This document shows, piece by piece, positions 1 through 12,061 of a DNA stretch of 64,000 bases (within the stretch, counting starts at the first letter, position 1; the number at the start of each line of letters is the position of its first letter). A program made the translations under genes and the position numbers. This DNA is from Pratylenchus scribneri (Eukaryota > Nematoda > Chromadorea > Rhabditida > Pratylenchidae): positions 496,001 to 560,000 of the forward strand of contig JAQSEB010000012.1 of NCBI GenBank assembly GCA_030063045.1, given 5' to 3'. The notes beneath the pieces are model-generated. The model worked only from the letters and a program-made list of their open reading frames with translations. It had not been told where the DNA came from and ran no database searches.

Positions 1-2336
1 TATTTGAGAAAATTATTATTAGGGAAAATCATTAGACAAATATAAATGTTAAAAAATATGAAATATCAAGAAAAGTAGCAAAATTAGTCTAAATATATAA
101 ATTTTGAATAATTTTTTAACAGATTGCATCGAGGCAAGTTAATTATAAATTTTTAGAGAAATAAAAAACTATTAAAATAATATTTAATTATCCAAAATTT
201 AAAAGAATAAATTTAAGAAATAGCTAATAATTATCAAAATAAATATAACTTGTACTAAATTAAAATCAAGGAAAATTGTGCATGCATAAATGCATGAAAT
301 AAGAGTAATAATTATTTATGAAATAAAAATTTTTATAAATTAAATTTTTAAAAAAGATTTTTTCTTGATTTGAATCTATCTCAAGAATAATCACTAATAA
401 AATTAAAACCTAATAAAGAAAAATTTAACTATTATTATAAATATCAATAATTCTTATTAGTCATAAATTAAATGTATTTCAAATTCATTATGACATCGAA
501 TTTTTTAAATAAAAATTGATGAAGAAATGATACATAAGGAAAATGGACATGATCGATGGATGTGTTCTTTTTAATTATTTAAAAAAATATTAATCTATTT
601 TCGATTAAGTGAATTTGACTATATTCAAAAATGGAATAAAAATTAAAATAATCTAAAATAAAAATTTATAATAAAAATAGGACTTCAATAAGAAAAAGAT
701 CAAAACTTAAATATTTAAATAATAAAAAAATATAATTAGCCTTTCTTCATGATATTCGTGTATTGAATCAAATAATATAATGAAAAAATATTAAAAATAA
801 TAAATATATATAATTTTGTAATTTTTTCATAAAAAAGAATTTATAAAAAAATTCATTTTTTTATAATAGAGTAATCATCAATGTAAGAAAATAAGCCCAA
901 AAAAATCAAATTTGAAAAAAAATATTCAAAAAATGATGTATTCTTTATTTAATATTTTAGAACGATATGGAAATGAATAAAATGAAACAAATATTTTCAG
1001 AAATATATATGACACCCCATAATTATTAAATATAAAATTAAAAATTAATACAAAATAAAATATAAAATAAATATAAAAATTAAAAATATTATTAAAAAAT
1101 TTAAACTGAACAAAAAATAAATGAAGAGCATTTTAAAAGAGATTATAATAAATTAAATTTAAATTTAATTAAATCTTTGAATTTTTAATAGCAAGAAAAA
1201 ATTCAATAGAAAATTAAGCAAAAATACTTAAAAATAAACTTATTGATTAAACCTGAATTGCCTTCAATTCCACTTATTTTAAAGCATATTTTATAAATTT
1301 TAAAATATTTAATTAAAATAAATTTTTATTGCTTTACAAAAATATGCAATAATTAATTTTGATCTAATTGAGTAAAAAATATACATAAAATAAATAAAGC
1401 AAATATTTGTAACTTTTAATCATTCCATACTAGCCGTTCTTTGAACCGGGTTGAGAACATAGTTCTTTGAACCGAATCTTAGAGGCATGAAGTTCTACTC
1501 ATTTTTCCTATCTATGTTATAAAAAAATAAAAATAATAATTAAAAATTTAAAAATAAAGAATAATATTATCTATAAATTATAAATAAATGGTTAAAGAAG
1601 GATAAAAAAGGATAAAGAAAATATGATAAAATTTATATAAATAAAAATTATAAAGAAAATTTTAAAATATTATTTTTAATTGACAAATAATATGAATAGA
1701 TTTATTTAAGAGAAAAATTATTGTAATAATTCAAATTAAAATATAATCATTATAGTTAATTATGAAGCCTGATACAATTGATAAAAGATAATAAAAAATA
1801 TCAATTCTTTATATAATAAATTAATAAAAATAAATTTAATAAGAAAATCTAGAATATGCTGCTTGAAGGGAAAATAAAAATGTTTAACTCGGAAAGAGTA
1901 ACAAAATATTATTAAAAAATTTGACATAAATAAAATCAAAATATAAATGTTAATACTAAAGTAATAATAATAATTCTATTTTTTAAAGATAAAAGAAATG
2001 AAAATTTCAAATAAATATTTTTTTTATTAAAGATTCAAAATATATTAAATAATATATGTAATATTTGTAACCGTCAACTTTTATTTATAATTTAATAATA
2101 GAATTCGTTTTCTATATTCTTATAAAATTTAACAGCAGAAGCAGCCAATTGGGCAAAAGAAAATTGAGCCACACCTTTCTTGCAAACCTAATTAAATTTT
2201 TGTACCGTTTATTGAAATGAATTAAAATTTTTAAATGAAATGGTTCAAAATTTTTAAATAAAAATTTTTTTTGTAAATATAATAATTCCGTATTTTATGA
2301 ATTAAATTAATTAATTAAAAATAAATTAAAATAATC
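1..2336. other. AT-rich non-coding background
   Basis: Almost pure A/T sequence with frequent stops in all frames. The one exception is a GC-richer patch at about 1430-1510, in which the 13-base word GTTCTTTGAACCG occurs twice in direct orientation about 26 bases apart. No gene, RNA or repeat boundary can be supported in this stretch. Confidence 0.7.
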
Positions 2337-2550
2337 CTAGACAATTTTGCATTCCTGTTGGACACGGTCTCCAATAAGGGGCCAACCAGGAATGGTTGGT
2401 ATTGAGCTCTTTAGTTCAGAAAACGAACATAGTCCCGGCTCAAGTTCTGTTGGAAGAGAATTGACCTTTTATATATTACGAAAGGGACACAATTATCTAC
2501 CCGATTATTTAGTCGACATTCAGAAATTTTTTTATTTAATTTATGTTTGA
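2337..2550. other. Coding-like island, strand undecided
   Basis: A 200-base patch of higher GC inside AT-rich DNA. The plus strand is open from 2347 to 2550 (67 codons, TTG first, no ATG at the front). The minus strand is open from about 2470 to 2337, with a possible acceptor CCAACAG at 2447-2453. It reads a proline-rich stretch including IPTIPGWPLIGD, which resembles the proline hinge after the membrane anchor of cytochrome P450s. Both frames look protein-like, so the strand cannot be decided. It may be an exon or a gene fragment; the P450 resemblance rests on a dozen residues only. Confidence 0.3.
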
Positions 2551-3882
2551 CCAAAATGATCATAAACTATAATATTAAATAATAAATAATAAAAATTTAA
2601 TATAAATATTAATTTAAAAAATATATATTGATTAAATTAATAAAAAAAATATAATTAGTTTTATTTTAATATATCAAATATAAAGTGGAATTTTAAAATT
2701 TTAAATTTTTTAAAAAATTATATAAATAATTGAGAAAATAGAATAAACTAATTTAGATTAAAAAAAATAGAAAAAAAATAAAAAATAAAATTAAACAAAG
2801 GGAAATTTGGAATTATATTTCTAAACACAATGGAATTTTGCTTATAGATTATTGTAAAATAATGATTAATTTGAAAAAAATTGTAGAAAAATATTTTATG
2901 CTTTAAAATAAAAATTCAATAGATACAAATAAAATAATTTTCATTTTAATTAAATAAATAGCAAATCTTATAGGTCTAAATATATATATTAATTAAAAAA
3001 AAATAAAAAAAATTTTCTAACGATTGTCTCTTGCCCTAACTTGGGAACCGTCTAAACGTTAAATTAAAGATCTATAATTACTTAAAACCAAAATGAAAAT
3101 TTAAATAAAAAAATTATAATATCATCAAAAATAGAAATATATATATCCGGGTGAAAAATATTTTTTTAGTTATAATCTATATACCACCAATAGATTATAT
3201 TTCAATTAAATTATTAATAAAAAAATTTGAAAAAATTTATTTAGCCTGAAAAGATATTAAATTATTAAAATTAAATGCAATTATTTTTTAAAAAATATTA
3301 TTGAATGGAGGGATATAAAATTAATTTGTGTATTTAAATCTTCATTGTTATCTAGATTAAAATAATATTAATTAAAAATTTAATTATCGAATTAAATTTA
3401 AATATAAATAAATATAATGGCATTATATTTATAATTTTTAAAAAAGGTTAATTCATTATAAAAAATTTATCAGAAAATAAAAATTTTCAAAAAAATTCAC
3501 AGCTTATTGAATAACAGTGAAATGGTGATCATGGTTAATTAATGAAAAATTTGAAATATCTAAGTTATCTTATTTAAAAAAATTAAAAATTAATCTAAAA
3601 ATAAGAAAATAGTTCATAGGAAATATAAAACATTATTAAAATTAATTAAAATTTATAGGGACTGACTCAAATATTAAGTAGCATGAATAAAATTTTAAAT
3701 TTATTTTGAATAAATATAATTTTTTAAATAATATTTATTTTATTTTTATTTTATTTTAATTTATAAATATTTATTTTAACATTTTTTTATTAGTCCAAAA
3801 ATATTCAAAATAAAAATGTATGTCTTACAAAAAATTGTAAATTTAACAGTCGAATGGATATATAAAAGATAACATTAGTTGA

Positions 3883-3981
3883 GCAGAAGGGTCCAATCTA
3901 AACATTGGGCAACTTGATGAAGATCAATTGGAAGTGTTTAAAAAATTTATAAGGAAATTATTAAAAATTTTATGTAAATAA
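3883..3981 (+). other. Exon-like coding island
   Basis: An open frame of 32 codons closed by TAA, in a GC-richer patch. It encodes a hydrophilic, helix-like stretch including NIGQLDEDQLEVFKKFI. It is preceded by TGA, with AG dinucleotides usable as acceptors at 3881-3886. No family is recognised. It could be one exon of a gene with AT-rich introns, or a decayed fragment. Confidence 0.35.
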
Positions 3982-6409
3982 ATTTTTAACAATTTAAAAT
4001 TAATGTGAAATTGCGATTTTTAGAAGTGCAAAATTATATTATTTGATTAAGCTTTGTTCGAAATTGTTATTAAGATTTATTGTAACTGCAATCATTCTCC
4101 TGCCAATTCCTGCCTATTTTAATCTTAAATAACGAAATTCAAAAATAGTAAATTTGATGAATTTCTATTTAAAATTAATGGATTATTTTAAAGTCGATCT
4201 TAATAGATTAAAAAGGAAAAATAATTATTATATTTAATTATGTATTATTAAAATATTCTATTGATAAAAAAATTTTAAATATCTCCAAAATTAAGAATTA
4301 TATTTAAATAAAAATAAATTTAATTTTAATAATTTTTTTTTTATTTTACAAATTTTAAGAAATTGTGAATTATGAGAATTACTTATTAGAGATAAATAAA
4401 ATATGATAATGAATAAACCAATTATACCAATATAATTCAAAACGATTATTATAGATTTATTAAAAAAAAATTTTTTTAAGAAATGGAAATCGAAAATTTG
4501 ATAGGAGGAAATCAATGAGTAAAATAGATTATGATTATAAAAAAATTAATCGAAAATATTAAAATGAAAATAAATAATAATATAAATTTCTGAATATTAT
4601 AAATAAATAAAAAAATTTATGTGTAAAAAGGAGATATCAATTGGTTAATTTTCAATTATGAAAATTTTAGCCAAGAGAATAAATATAAAAATTTGTTTTT
4701 TAAATATTTTTTTGTTGAATAATTATTGAAGCTTAAATATAGTTTTATAAAATCGAGCTATATAAAATTGCTATGCATAAAATAAATTTAGTATAGAGTA
4801 ATAATAATTATTTTTATTTTTAAAAATATAAATTAATTATCTAAATTTAGAATATTTTATTATATGTATAAAATCTGATAAAATAAGAAAAATATTTGTA
4901 AAATTTAAAAATTTTAAAGTACATATGAAATGAATAATATATGTGAAAAAATTTAAAAATTAATTGAAATTAATTGAAATTTATTTTTAAAAATTAATTA
5001 AGGAATTTCTACAAGTATAAATAAATTATTTCTTTTAATCTTAACTAAAGATGCTTAGTGCTGATGGAGTTGATGATGAAATTCCGAACTTTATAATGAT
5101 TATTCGAATGATGAATTAATTTTATCTATGGAAAATAAATTAACATAGAAAATTTGATCAGTAATTATTTTTCTTGATGCAATACATATTTCATTATGAA
5201 ATCAAAATACAAAAATGGCTTAATAGTAAAATAAAATTATATAAAATTTTAATTAATTAAATCAATTAAATTTTGTCATGGTACAGAACTTTTTCAAAAT
5301 TAAATTAATAAAAATAGCGAGTGAAATTAAAAACATTTTATTTAAAAATTAAATTGTATAATTAAAATTTTATTGAATTAAAAAATAAAAAGAATTTTTT
5401 ATTTAAAAAATAAAAAAATCAAATTATTTAGTAAATATATCCAAGAAATTTTGTTATGATTATAAAAATAAAATTTAGTTTATAAGAAAATAATTATCTA
5501 TAAAGATCTAAATTTTAAAATAAAAACTTTTTAATAAATGAATTATGAAAATATGATATATATATCCATGTTTTAGTATCTGCTTTTCTATTCTTTATCT
5601 TATTTCTTCATGCACGGATTATGATTAGCTTTCAATAAAAAAGAATATCTTTAGAATTTTCAAATTGATGGACATTTATTTTAAAATATGTGAATTTCGA
5701 TTAATTAAAAAATTAAAAGAAAAATTAAAAAATATTTTTTAAAAGGTTAAAAAAAAAATGTAAATTAAATAAAAAAAATTAATACACTTAAAATTGATAC
5801 AATTCAAATTAAAATATAAAAAAATTAAATTTAGATGTAGAAAAGGAACTATGAATTTATTTGATAATTAAATATTGAATATGAGTAAAAATTCATGGAA
5901 ATATATAATATGGAAAATATATTTAATTAATTGGAAAATTAATATATTAATTTATCATCTAACATCAAAATATTAAAAGTATATATTCTTTTTCATAGGT
6001 AAAATATTAATATACGGAAAAGCTAACCACATTTCTTAAAAAATTATAAAATAACATCGTAAATATTTTCTTCTAGAAGAAATGCTCTATCTTGCTGTAC
6101 ATCTGAAGAGTTAAATAAAATTAAATTTATAAAGATGATAAATGAATAATATCATTTCAAAACAAATTTTCGTTCTATAAAAAATGTAATTTCTAATAAT
6201 TTTTTAAATAAATAAAAAAATAAAACATATATTTATAATAAAAATTTGGTTTAAATGATATAAAATAAATTCAATTCAATGGAAATTCAAAATAAAAATT
6301 TTATTAAATTCAAATTATCCAATTTGTATTCATATTATTTTATCAGATCAGGATAAATTTGTTTTGCAATTATTAATTAAATATTGATATTTGTTTTATA
6401 AATAAATGA

Positions 6410-6605
6410 TATTGTAAAAATGAGCATCTATTAAATAAAAAATTTAAAATAAAAATTAAATTAAAAATAAACTGAAAGAATAAATTTTTCATATTAATTA
6501 AAAAAAATTTTAAATTCATTAAATAATTTATATGAAAAAACTCCAAAAAATGCCGGTTAATCTATTTTTGTGAAGCTTTTTTTTTATAATATATTTAATC
6601 AATGA
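6410..6605. repeat. Dispersed repeat, copy 1
   Basis: This segment matches 49840-50058 with many small indels. Shared landmarks are a run ATCTATTAAATAAAAAATTT, then GAAAGAATAAATTTT, then a patch reading CAAAA(A/G)ATGC(C/T)GGTTAAT, then AAGCTTTTTT and CAATGAGCATA. The shared middle patch is too GC-rich to be chance background. The repeat class is unknown; it may be a decayed transposon. Confidence 0.55.
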
Positions 6606-7009
6606 GCATATAAATTTGAACAAATAAAAAATTTTCAAAATAAAATTTATTAATTAACCTAAAAAATGGAACATACTCATGAATGAACTATACGCCAAAA
6701 TAAAATATATAAAATACAAATATGTAAAGAGATTTAAGAGTCCGGATTGTTTAAAAAATTGTGATCTTTAGAGAATCGCATGAAAAATATTAGATAAATA
6801 TTTTTCCGATTATTATCTGAATATAATATCAAGTAATAATATAAAAATTAAATAAATATTCAATATTAGAAAAAGTTATTAATTAATACTATGATTGTTG
6901 AAATTCTATTTTAATAAATTTATTCATAAAAAATTATTTTAAAATAAAAATTATACTTTTTATTGAAAAATTAATTGCGATTGAGCCAAAGATAAAAAAT
7001 AATAGATAA

Positions 7010-7177
7010 TTTTTAATTAATCAATTAAATTTTGCTAAAGAAGCTAAAAATTGGCTGGACAAATGCGAAGAGTTTTTAACTAAGCTCGACCAAATCAAAA
7101 TTTTCGAAGCCGTAGAAATCGTTGTGGAAAGAGAAATTGCTAAACTAGCATCGCAAATGGATAATAAAGTAACTTAA
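7010..7177 (+). other. Exon-like coding island, helical
   Basis: An open frame of 55 codons ending at TAA 7175-7177, with a GC-richer core from 7033. It reads a charged, helix-forming stretch including NWLDKCEEFLTKLDQIK and later REIAKLASQMDN. A donor-like GTAACT lies at 7169, before the stop. This is the style of a coiled-coil exon or a retrotransposon Gag N-terminus; no family can be assigned. Flanks are pure AT-rich sequence. Confidence 0.35.
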
Positions 7178-8507
7178 TTAATTTATAAGTTAATATAATT
7201 TTTTAATAAATTACAAAATCCTGCTAAAAAATTTTTTATTAAAAATTTAAATAAAATAAACTTACATGAATAAAATTTGATATAATATAAATATATAAAA
7301 TAATAAGTCATTAAAGAAATATTGGAAATTGTGACTCGAAATGTAAAATTTATATACAAGATAAATGATAAAGTAAATAATTTTCGAAAAATTAATGATT
7401 ATTTTATTGAATTATTGGAGAGAAATTAATTGTATTTGTTGATTTTATCTCATAAAATGTATAAGAATTAAAAAGGAATAAAATAATGATTTCTTTAATA
7501 TAAAATTTCTTTAATTTTCTATCATTATGATATATATAAATATAATTAAATCACCATATAAAAATAAATTTAATAAAATATTTATATTAAAGTTAAAATA
7601 AATTATCGATAAAAAATAATATTCATTATATTAAAATTAACTACCTATTTAATGAATTAAAATTATGCGATTGATTTATATGGATAAATAAAAGAATATT
7701 TATATATTTTTTGCTATATTTTAGAGATTTAATATCAGTATAAATTTTTTGAAGTCTTTGCGGTCCTAATATTTTTATAAATTAATCGCTACAAAATATT
7801 AAAACAAGCGATAAAAATATAATATATTTATATAGAAATTTTATAATCAAGTAAAAAATGTGAATGAAATTTAAAAAAAGTAGAAAAGATGGAAATTTAA
7901 AATTTTGATTTGAAATAGCGGATTTTTAAAAAGAAAATAATTAAAAATATATGAAATATTGAAAATGGATTAAAATAATTTAAGGTGAATTAATAAAAAG
8001 GAAAGAAATATTGTGTTATTAAATTAAAATGAATTAAATGAAATTTAAAAATATCTTCAAATAAAAATTTAAAAAAATCAAATTTATAAATATATATTTG
8101 AAATTAATATATTTTAAATAATTCTTTCAAAACGCATATAATTTTTATATAATTAAAATCGCTGAAAAAGATCATTAATATATATATATTTTAGACAAAA
8201 ATAGTAGCATAAATTTATTAAAATATAAAAAACATAATTGTCTTTTATTGAAAATTAAAAGTTAAAATTTCTCCATTAAAAAGTTTGAAAAGAAAAAAAA
8301 TAAAATTTAAAAATTTATTTCAATAGATTCGGCTAAAAAATGTTCAATTATGGTAATAGATGCTATTATTGAAATTAAACCAAAATATTTTTACAAAATA
8401 TGACTTGCATGATCTTCTAAATAATTTTAATATTATATTCATAATGATAATTAAAAACATAATTTTCAATAATAATAATTAAAAAATTTCTTGATAAAAT
8501 TAAATTT
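7178..8507. other. AT-rich non-coding background
   Basis: Low-complexity A/T DNA with stops in all frames. I see no gene, RNA or repeat in it. Confidence 0.6.
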
Positions 8508-8588
8508 ATGAATTTAAATTATGATGCTGAATATTGTAATTTATATGCAAATGAAGGACAAGGCCTCGATTGGAATAAATTAGCAAAA
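8508..8588 (+). other. Possible first exon (ATG to GTAATA donor)
   Basis: ATG at 8508 opens a 27-codon frame that ends exactly at a donor-like GTAATA (8589). It includes YANEGQGLDWNKLAK. It is phase 0 at the donor and therefore compatible with the phase-0 island at 8943-8975 across a roughly 350-base AT-rich intron. The frame is also open upstream of the ATG, so the start is uncertain. No family is recognised. Confidence 0.35.
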
Positions 8589-8942
8589 GTAATAATAAAT
8601 ATACAATTTTTTTTTAAAACTATCAAAGCCATATTAATTCATTAAGTTAAAATAAATATAAATTTCAATATTTATTAGTTATTACAAATTGATACCTAAT
8701 AAAAAAAAAGATTTTTATAATCTTATTGAAAAAATTTTTGGGAAACTTTGAAAAATATTGATAAAATTTAAAGCAAACAATCTGTTAAATATAATTTCCA
8801 AAAATAATTATAAAAAAATTATATTTTAAATTTTTATTAATCATTATCCAAATCAGCAATTAAACTGACAAGAGTAAGAAAACTAATGGGAACCAATAAG
8901 CGAAAATTATTATATAAATTTTATTGTATTAATTGATATTAG

Positions 8943-8975
8943 GAATGGGATAGAACGGCTGATGCGAATTTGTGA
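8943..8975 (+). other. Possible terminal exon in phase with 8508-8588
   Basis: Follows an acceptor-like TTGATATTAG and reads EWDRTADANL before TGA at 8973-8975. Joining to the upstream island keeps phase 0. If real, the two exons encode about 37 residues; upstream exons could be missing. Function unknown. Confidence 0.3.
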
Positions 8976-9108
8976 ATAAATATTATAAGAATATAACTAA
9001 ATAAAAAAATTATGAATTAATTTTTATCCTTTAATAAATTTTTGCCTTAAATATTTAGATGAAGATATTTTTACAAATGGAATTATTTTAAAAATAATAA
9101 AAAATTAA

Positions 9109-9177
9109 CGTTCCTTAGAATATGCCAATATGATGGAAGGAATCTTCCCGATCTACTTAACTATGAAAAATGACTGA
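9109..9177 (+). other. Exon-like coding island
   Basis: An open frame closed by TGA at 9175-9177, including YANMMEGIFPIYLTMKND. GC is locally raised and the flanks are AT-rich. No family is recognised. Confidence 0.3.
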
Positions 9178-9835
9178 TTTTCACATTATACTAATTAAAT
9201 TAATTTTAATTAAAAATAAATTTTTATATTTAAAAAATCAGCAAATTCGAAAATAAATTTAAATATATAAAATTTTAATTTAAATTTATAAATTAATAAA
9301 ATTTCAGCAAGTTAATGAAAAAATAAATTAGTCTATAATTTATTTTAATAATATACTTTATGAAACTATTCTATATTTTCAAAAAAATTTTTATAAAAAT
9401 AAACAAAATTATTATTTTTAATTAAGAAATTAACTTTATAATATAAAATTAAAAATAATATAATATTAAAAAAACATTTATTCTTTTAAAACTAATAAAA
9501 TTATTGAAAATTTCAAGTAACCCTAACTAATAATCTGTTTAAATAAATTCACAAACAAAAAAACTAGAATTAATTTTATTTAAATAAAAAAAAACTAAAA
9601 ATTAGAAAACATAATATACTTTTGGCTTTCCGAAAAAATAAGATATAGAAATATTTCAATGTGTCATGCTTAATGTAAAAAAACTATTTAATCAGTAATA
9701 ATTTTCATTATATTAAAAAAATTAAAATATTAAATCAAATAAAATTTTGAATTAAATAAGAAAAATATAAATATATAATTATTGTAAATTAAAATCATAT
9801 TAAAAAAATTATTTGAAAATCAAAAAATATTTTGA

Positions 9836-9898
9836 ATAAATGGAATGAAATCCGGTAGAATTCCCATAAATTCGAGAGCTATTTATGCGGCAAATTGA
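9836..9898 (+). other. Exon-like island abutting a Helitron-like end
   Basis: A frame of 20 codons reading NGMKSGRIPINSRAIYAAN before TGA 9896-9898. It ends about ten bases before the Helitron-like 5' end at 9908. It may be a captured or interrupted coding fragment. Function unknown. Confidence 0.3.
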
Positions 9899-9907
9899 TG
9901 TCAAATC

Positions 9908-10103
9908 TCTATATATTAAGTGAGTCATGTTAGTCACAAATTTAAATATTTAATTTTTGGCGTTCTGTTTTTTCAGTTTAATTAATAATAAAATGATGTA
10001 CATGTACATAATTCAGGAAAAAGATTTTTGCTTGCATAAATTAAAGGAAAAAAAAGAGGGAGAATTATAAAATTTAATTTAAAAAAACAAATTAATTGTT
10101 TGA
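9908..10103 (+). mobile_element. Helitron-like 5' end, copy 1 (truncated)
   Basis: Begins TCTATATATTAAGTGAGTCA and runs about 195 bases nearly identical to 10667-10862. The start TC followed by CTATATATTAAGTGAG is typical of Helitron 5' termini, which begin with TC and lack terminal inverted repeats. No Rep/helicase coding is visible and no 3' end can be assigned to this copy, so it is a truncated, non-autonomous remnant. The family assignment is inferred from the terminus and from recurrence of the same end three times within 1 kb. Confidence 0.45.
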
Positions 10104-10666
10104 TAAATTATTTTTAATAAACTAATATTTCCTATTGTTTTTTTATGTTCTATTTTATATTCCTTTTTTACATTTAGATAAATTTACGAAAAAATATAAT
10201 GGCAAAGTTCAACCAACTAAATTCAACTTTTAATGTTTATTTTCTTTTTTATTTCGTAAACACTGGATGATTATGAAAATTATAGTTTATGGATTGTAAA
10301 AAAGTAAAGGGAAAACAAAATCAAACAAAGGAATTGATGAATGCTTTCCATAATTCTAGCAGTATACCCAACATTCACTGGCTCAAAATGTCGCGCATTT
10401 TCATCATAATTTTTAAATTTCTTTTCACCTATTTTTGCCCATTTCCACCAATTAAATTTACATGTTTTCATCTAATTGAATCATGCTCAAAATTTCGCGC
10501 ATTTTAGCAAAATTTTTATATTCATTTTCATTAATTTATTGCCATTTTTCATCCATTAAATTTCCTTTCATTAATTTAGAGTCATTTCTACTAAAATTTG
10601 TCGATTTTTAGGACTTGCTCACAAAAATACCTAAATTTTTTTATTTATTTTTCAATAAATTTTGTC
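10104..10666. other. AT-rich spacer between Helitron-like copies
   Basis: AT-rich sequence with short overlapping frames on both strands (10280-10471 minus, 10289-10507 plus) that look like chance. A degenerate direct repeat is visible: CTCAAAATGTCGCGCATTTT and CTCAAAATTTCGCGCATTTT about 105 bases apart (10380s and 10487 on), each near a C/T-rich 'cccatttccacc' type patch. No gene is supported. Confidence 0.45.
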
Positions 10667-10862
10667 TCCTATATATTAAGTGAGCCATGTTAGTCACAAA
10701 TTTAAATATTTAATTTTTGGCGTTCTGTTTTTTCAGTTTAATTAATAATAAAATGATGTACATGTACATAATTCAGGAAAAAGATTTTTGCTTGCATAAA
10801 TTAAAGGAAAAAAAAGAGGGAGAATTATAAAATTTAATTAAAAAAAACAAATTAATTGTTTG
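10667..10862 (+). mobile_element. Helitron-like 5' end, copy 2 (truncated)
   Basis: Starts TCCTATATATTAAGTGAGCC and matches copy 1 almost base for base for about 195 bases, then diverges where copy 3 begins nearby at 10886. The high identity says copies 1 and 2 are recent relatives. No coding sequence is visible. Confidence 0.45.
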
Positions 10863-11097
10863 ATAAAATAAATTATTTTTAATAATCCTACATACTAAGC
10901 GAGCCATGTTAGTTAGTCACAAAAAAATTATTTATTAAATATTTGTTTTTTGGCGTTTTGTATTTTTTTATTTTTTGGACTTTTTGTCCAAATTAAATGA
11001 TGCAGTGAATAAATAGAGAAAAAGACTTTTTAGACATAAAGAAATAAAGGAAAAGAAATATTTTTGAAATGGAAATAAACAAATTGAAATAACAATG

Positions 11098-11136
11098 GGA
11101 GCGGCCGGGAGCCGCGCAGCGGCGACCGGGCGCTCC
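11098..11136. other. Imperfect GC-rich hairpin
   Basis: Two 18-base arms separated by GCA; 15 of 18 positions pair. The core is GCCGC-GCA-GCGGC. It stands out sharply from the surrounding A/T sequence and is followed by a T-rich stretch. It is probably a transposon-terminal hairpin; a terminator or structured RNA is less likely given the context. Confidence 0.6.
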
Positions 11137-11178
11137 TTTAAGCAATTAAAATGACTGATGAGTATAATGAATTTGAAA

Positions 11179-11345
11179 CAAATGTTTGGATAAACAAAAA
11201 CACAAATTGTTCGGGAAAATAAATACATTCAAATGTTTGGATAAACAAAAACACAAATTGTTCGGGAAAATAAAAACATTCAAATGTTTGGATAAACAAA
11301 AACACAAATTGTTCGGGAAAATAAAAACATTCAAATGTTTGGGAT
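11179..11345. repeat. 51-bp minisatellite, about 3.2 copies
   Basis: Units start at 11179, 11230 and 11281, with a partial fourth at 11332. Each begins CAAATGTTTGGATAAAC and contains AATTGTTCGGGAAAAT. Copies differ by one or two bases. Because 51 is a multiple of three, the minus strand stays open across the repeats, but this looks like a by-product of repeat length rather than a gene. Confidence 0.85.
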
Positions 11346-11419
11346 TAAAATCGTAATGATAAACCGGGAATGAGTTCAGAAATCCATGAAAAGCAGGAAA
11401 AAGTCTAGAATAAAGTCTA

Positions 11420-11945
11420 AAAAGTCGGGAATAGTCGAGAATGAATGATAAAAGGCCGGGAATAGTCGAGAATGAATGGTAAAAAGCTGGGAATAATCGC
11501 GAGTGAATGATAAAAGGCCGGCAATAGTCGAGAATGAAGTGAAAAAAGCCGGGAATAGTCGAGAATGAATGATAAAAGGCCGGCAATAGTCGAGAATGAA
11601 GTGAAAAAAAGCCGGGAATGGTCGAGAATGAATGGTAAAAAGCTGGGAATAGTCGAGAATGAATGGTAAAAAGCAGGGAATAATCGAGAATGAATGTTAA
11701 AAAGCTGGGAATAGTCGAGAGTGAATTGTAAAAAGCCGGGAATGGTCGAGAATGAAGAGTAAAAAGCCGGGAATAGTCGAGAATGAAGGGTAAAAAGCCG
11801 GGAATAGTCGAGAATGAAGGGTAAAAAGCCGGGAATGGTCGAGAATGAAGAGTAAAATGAGAATGAAGGGTAAAAAGCCGGTAATGGTCGAGAATGAAGG
11901 GTAAAAAGCCTGGGATGGTCGAGAATCAAAGTAAAAATAGGGAAT
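11420..11945. repeat. About 31-bp minisatellite, some 16 copies
   Basis: Units follow the pattern GCCGGGAATAGTCGAGAATG followed by A/T/G bases and AAAAA, with substitutions such as CTGGG for CCGGG and small length changes between units. Unit length runs from about 29 to 33 bases. Long minus-strand frames here merely translate the repeat. Higher-order pairs of adjacent similar units suggest recent unequal exchange. Confidence 0.85.
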
Positions 11946-12061
11946 GGTGGAGAATCTAAGGTATATTATGAGGAAGGAAACTTTATGCTTTCCATTGTTC
12001 CATTTAAAAGAACGCAAATTAAATTTAGATTTTTCCTTTATTTTTATTTTAAAAGGTTTTA

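Larger units (their letters stand above)
2551..7009. other. AT-rich background with isolated small islands
   Basis: Mostly A/T low-complexity DNA. GC-richer patches occur at about 3020-3065 (minus strand open after a TTTAG acceptor-like site), 3883-3981 (listed separately), 5049-5114 (short plus frame containing SADGVDDEIPNF) and 6070-6112 (acceptor-like TTCTTCTAG, then a short frame reading EEMLYLAVHLKS and a stop). The segment at 6410-6605 belongs to a repeat shared with 49.8 kb. Nothing else can be supported. Confidence 0.55.

Noticed and set aside
1430..1510. tRNA-like patch with GTTCTTTGAACCG words
   Set aside because: The words recall a T-loop but no cloverleaf with acceptor, D and anticodon stems can be drawn.
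2337..2446. Cytochrome P450 N-terminal exon
   Set aside because: Only a dozen residues (IPTIPGWPLIGD) resemble the hinge, the plus strand is equally open, and no other P450 block is found nearby.
11179..11945. CRISPR-like array
   Set aside because: Units are contiguous and vary along their whole length, without unique spacers between constant repeats, and the context is eukaryotic.
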